A stretch of DNA of 13,227 bases from Syntrophaceae bacterium (lineage in GTDB: Bacteria > Desulfobacterota > SM23-61): positions 5,084 through 18,310 of the forward strand of contig PMCE01000465.1 of assembly GCA_003154025.1 (NCBI GenBank), written 5' to 3'. Shown here one piece after another: positions 13,179 to 13,227 of the stretch. The position numbers and the translations under genes were made by a program. The first letter of the stretch is position 1. Every line of letters begins with the position of its first letter. The notes beneath the pieces are model-generated. The model was not told the origin of the DNA. It saw nothing but the letters and a program-made list of their open reading frames with translations, and searched no databases.

Positions 13179-13227
13179 CACCATTTAGCGGCTTGCCCCA
13201 CCTTCACTTAGAAGACATCCTTTGCCG

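Noticed and set aside
1..13227. CRISPR array, tRNA or rRNA genes, intact insertion sequence
   Set aside because: No regularly spaced repeats, cloverleaf pattern, rRNA stretch or transposase frame was seen on either strand.

Overview
The window looks like a stretch of chromosome from an anaerobic or soil/sediment Gram-negative bacterium, most likely of the former Deltaproteobacteria (Desulfobacterota) or a similar environmental lineage. This is inferred from gene types, not from a marker gene. The types are a Bug-family (TctC-like) solute-binding protein, a LarC-type nickel-insertase domain, a membrane-anchored TolB-like/TPR protein of the 'adenylate-cyclase-like' kind, periplasmic proteins with Sec signal peptides, and a small catabolic operon with a muconate-cycloisomerase-like enzyme and an FAA hydrolase. 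Genes start with ATG behind AAGGAGG-like sites, and several sigma70-type promoters (TTGACA with TATAAT-like -10 boxes) and intrinsic terminators can be read directly. No tRNA, rRNA, CRISPR array or intact insertion sequence was found.

Layout. (1) 199-1413: promoter, periplasmic type II L-asparaginase-like enzyme, and a hairpin. (2) 1692-3668, minus strand: one long TolB-like/TPR gene cut by a single in-frame TGA at 2322-2324, with both halves remaining in the same frame. (3) 3681-4192: a 512-bp divergent intergenic region rich in palindromes and hairpins. (4) 4193-5023: exported protein of unknown function with a beta-sandwich look, followed by a clear terminator. (5) 5583-6116: a stand-alone C-terminal LarC domain, convergent with (6) 6172-7926, a 584-residue protein that I do not recognise; a hairpin over the first gene's stop codon is the terminator of the second. 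(7) 8249-9235: Bug-family solute receptor with its own strong promoter and terminator, divergent from gene 6 across a 322-bp control region containing two palindromes. (8) About 9588-9698: a short remnant of the C-terminus of a beta-lactamase-fold serine hydrolase. (9) 13117 down to 9790, minus strand: an apparent operon with a perfect TTGACA -35, encoding an enolase-superfamily enzyme (MLE subgroup), an FAA hydrolase, an exported carboxymuconolactone-decarboxylase-like protein and a DinB/YfiT-like protein.

How the genes may work together. The leftmost-transcribed operon (9) is the only convincing functional unit: a cycloisomerase/epimerase-type enzyme, a C-C bond hydrolase and an AhpD/CMD-fold protein suggest catabolism of a carboxylic or ring-derived acid, and the neighbouring Bug receptor could bind a related carboxylate. 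The FAA hydrolase/CMD part is visibly GC-richer than the rest (45 of 60 bases at 11101-11160 by hand count, against 29 of 60 at 2521-2580), so this block may have a different history. The most notable oddities are the single in-frame TGA in the TolB/TPR gene, the orphan LarC C-terminal domain, the unrecognised 584-residue protein, and an asparaginase whose active-site loop appears to lack the usual tyrosine.
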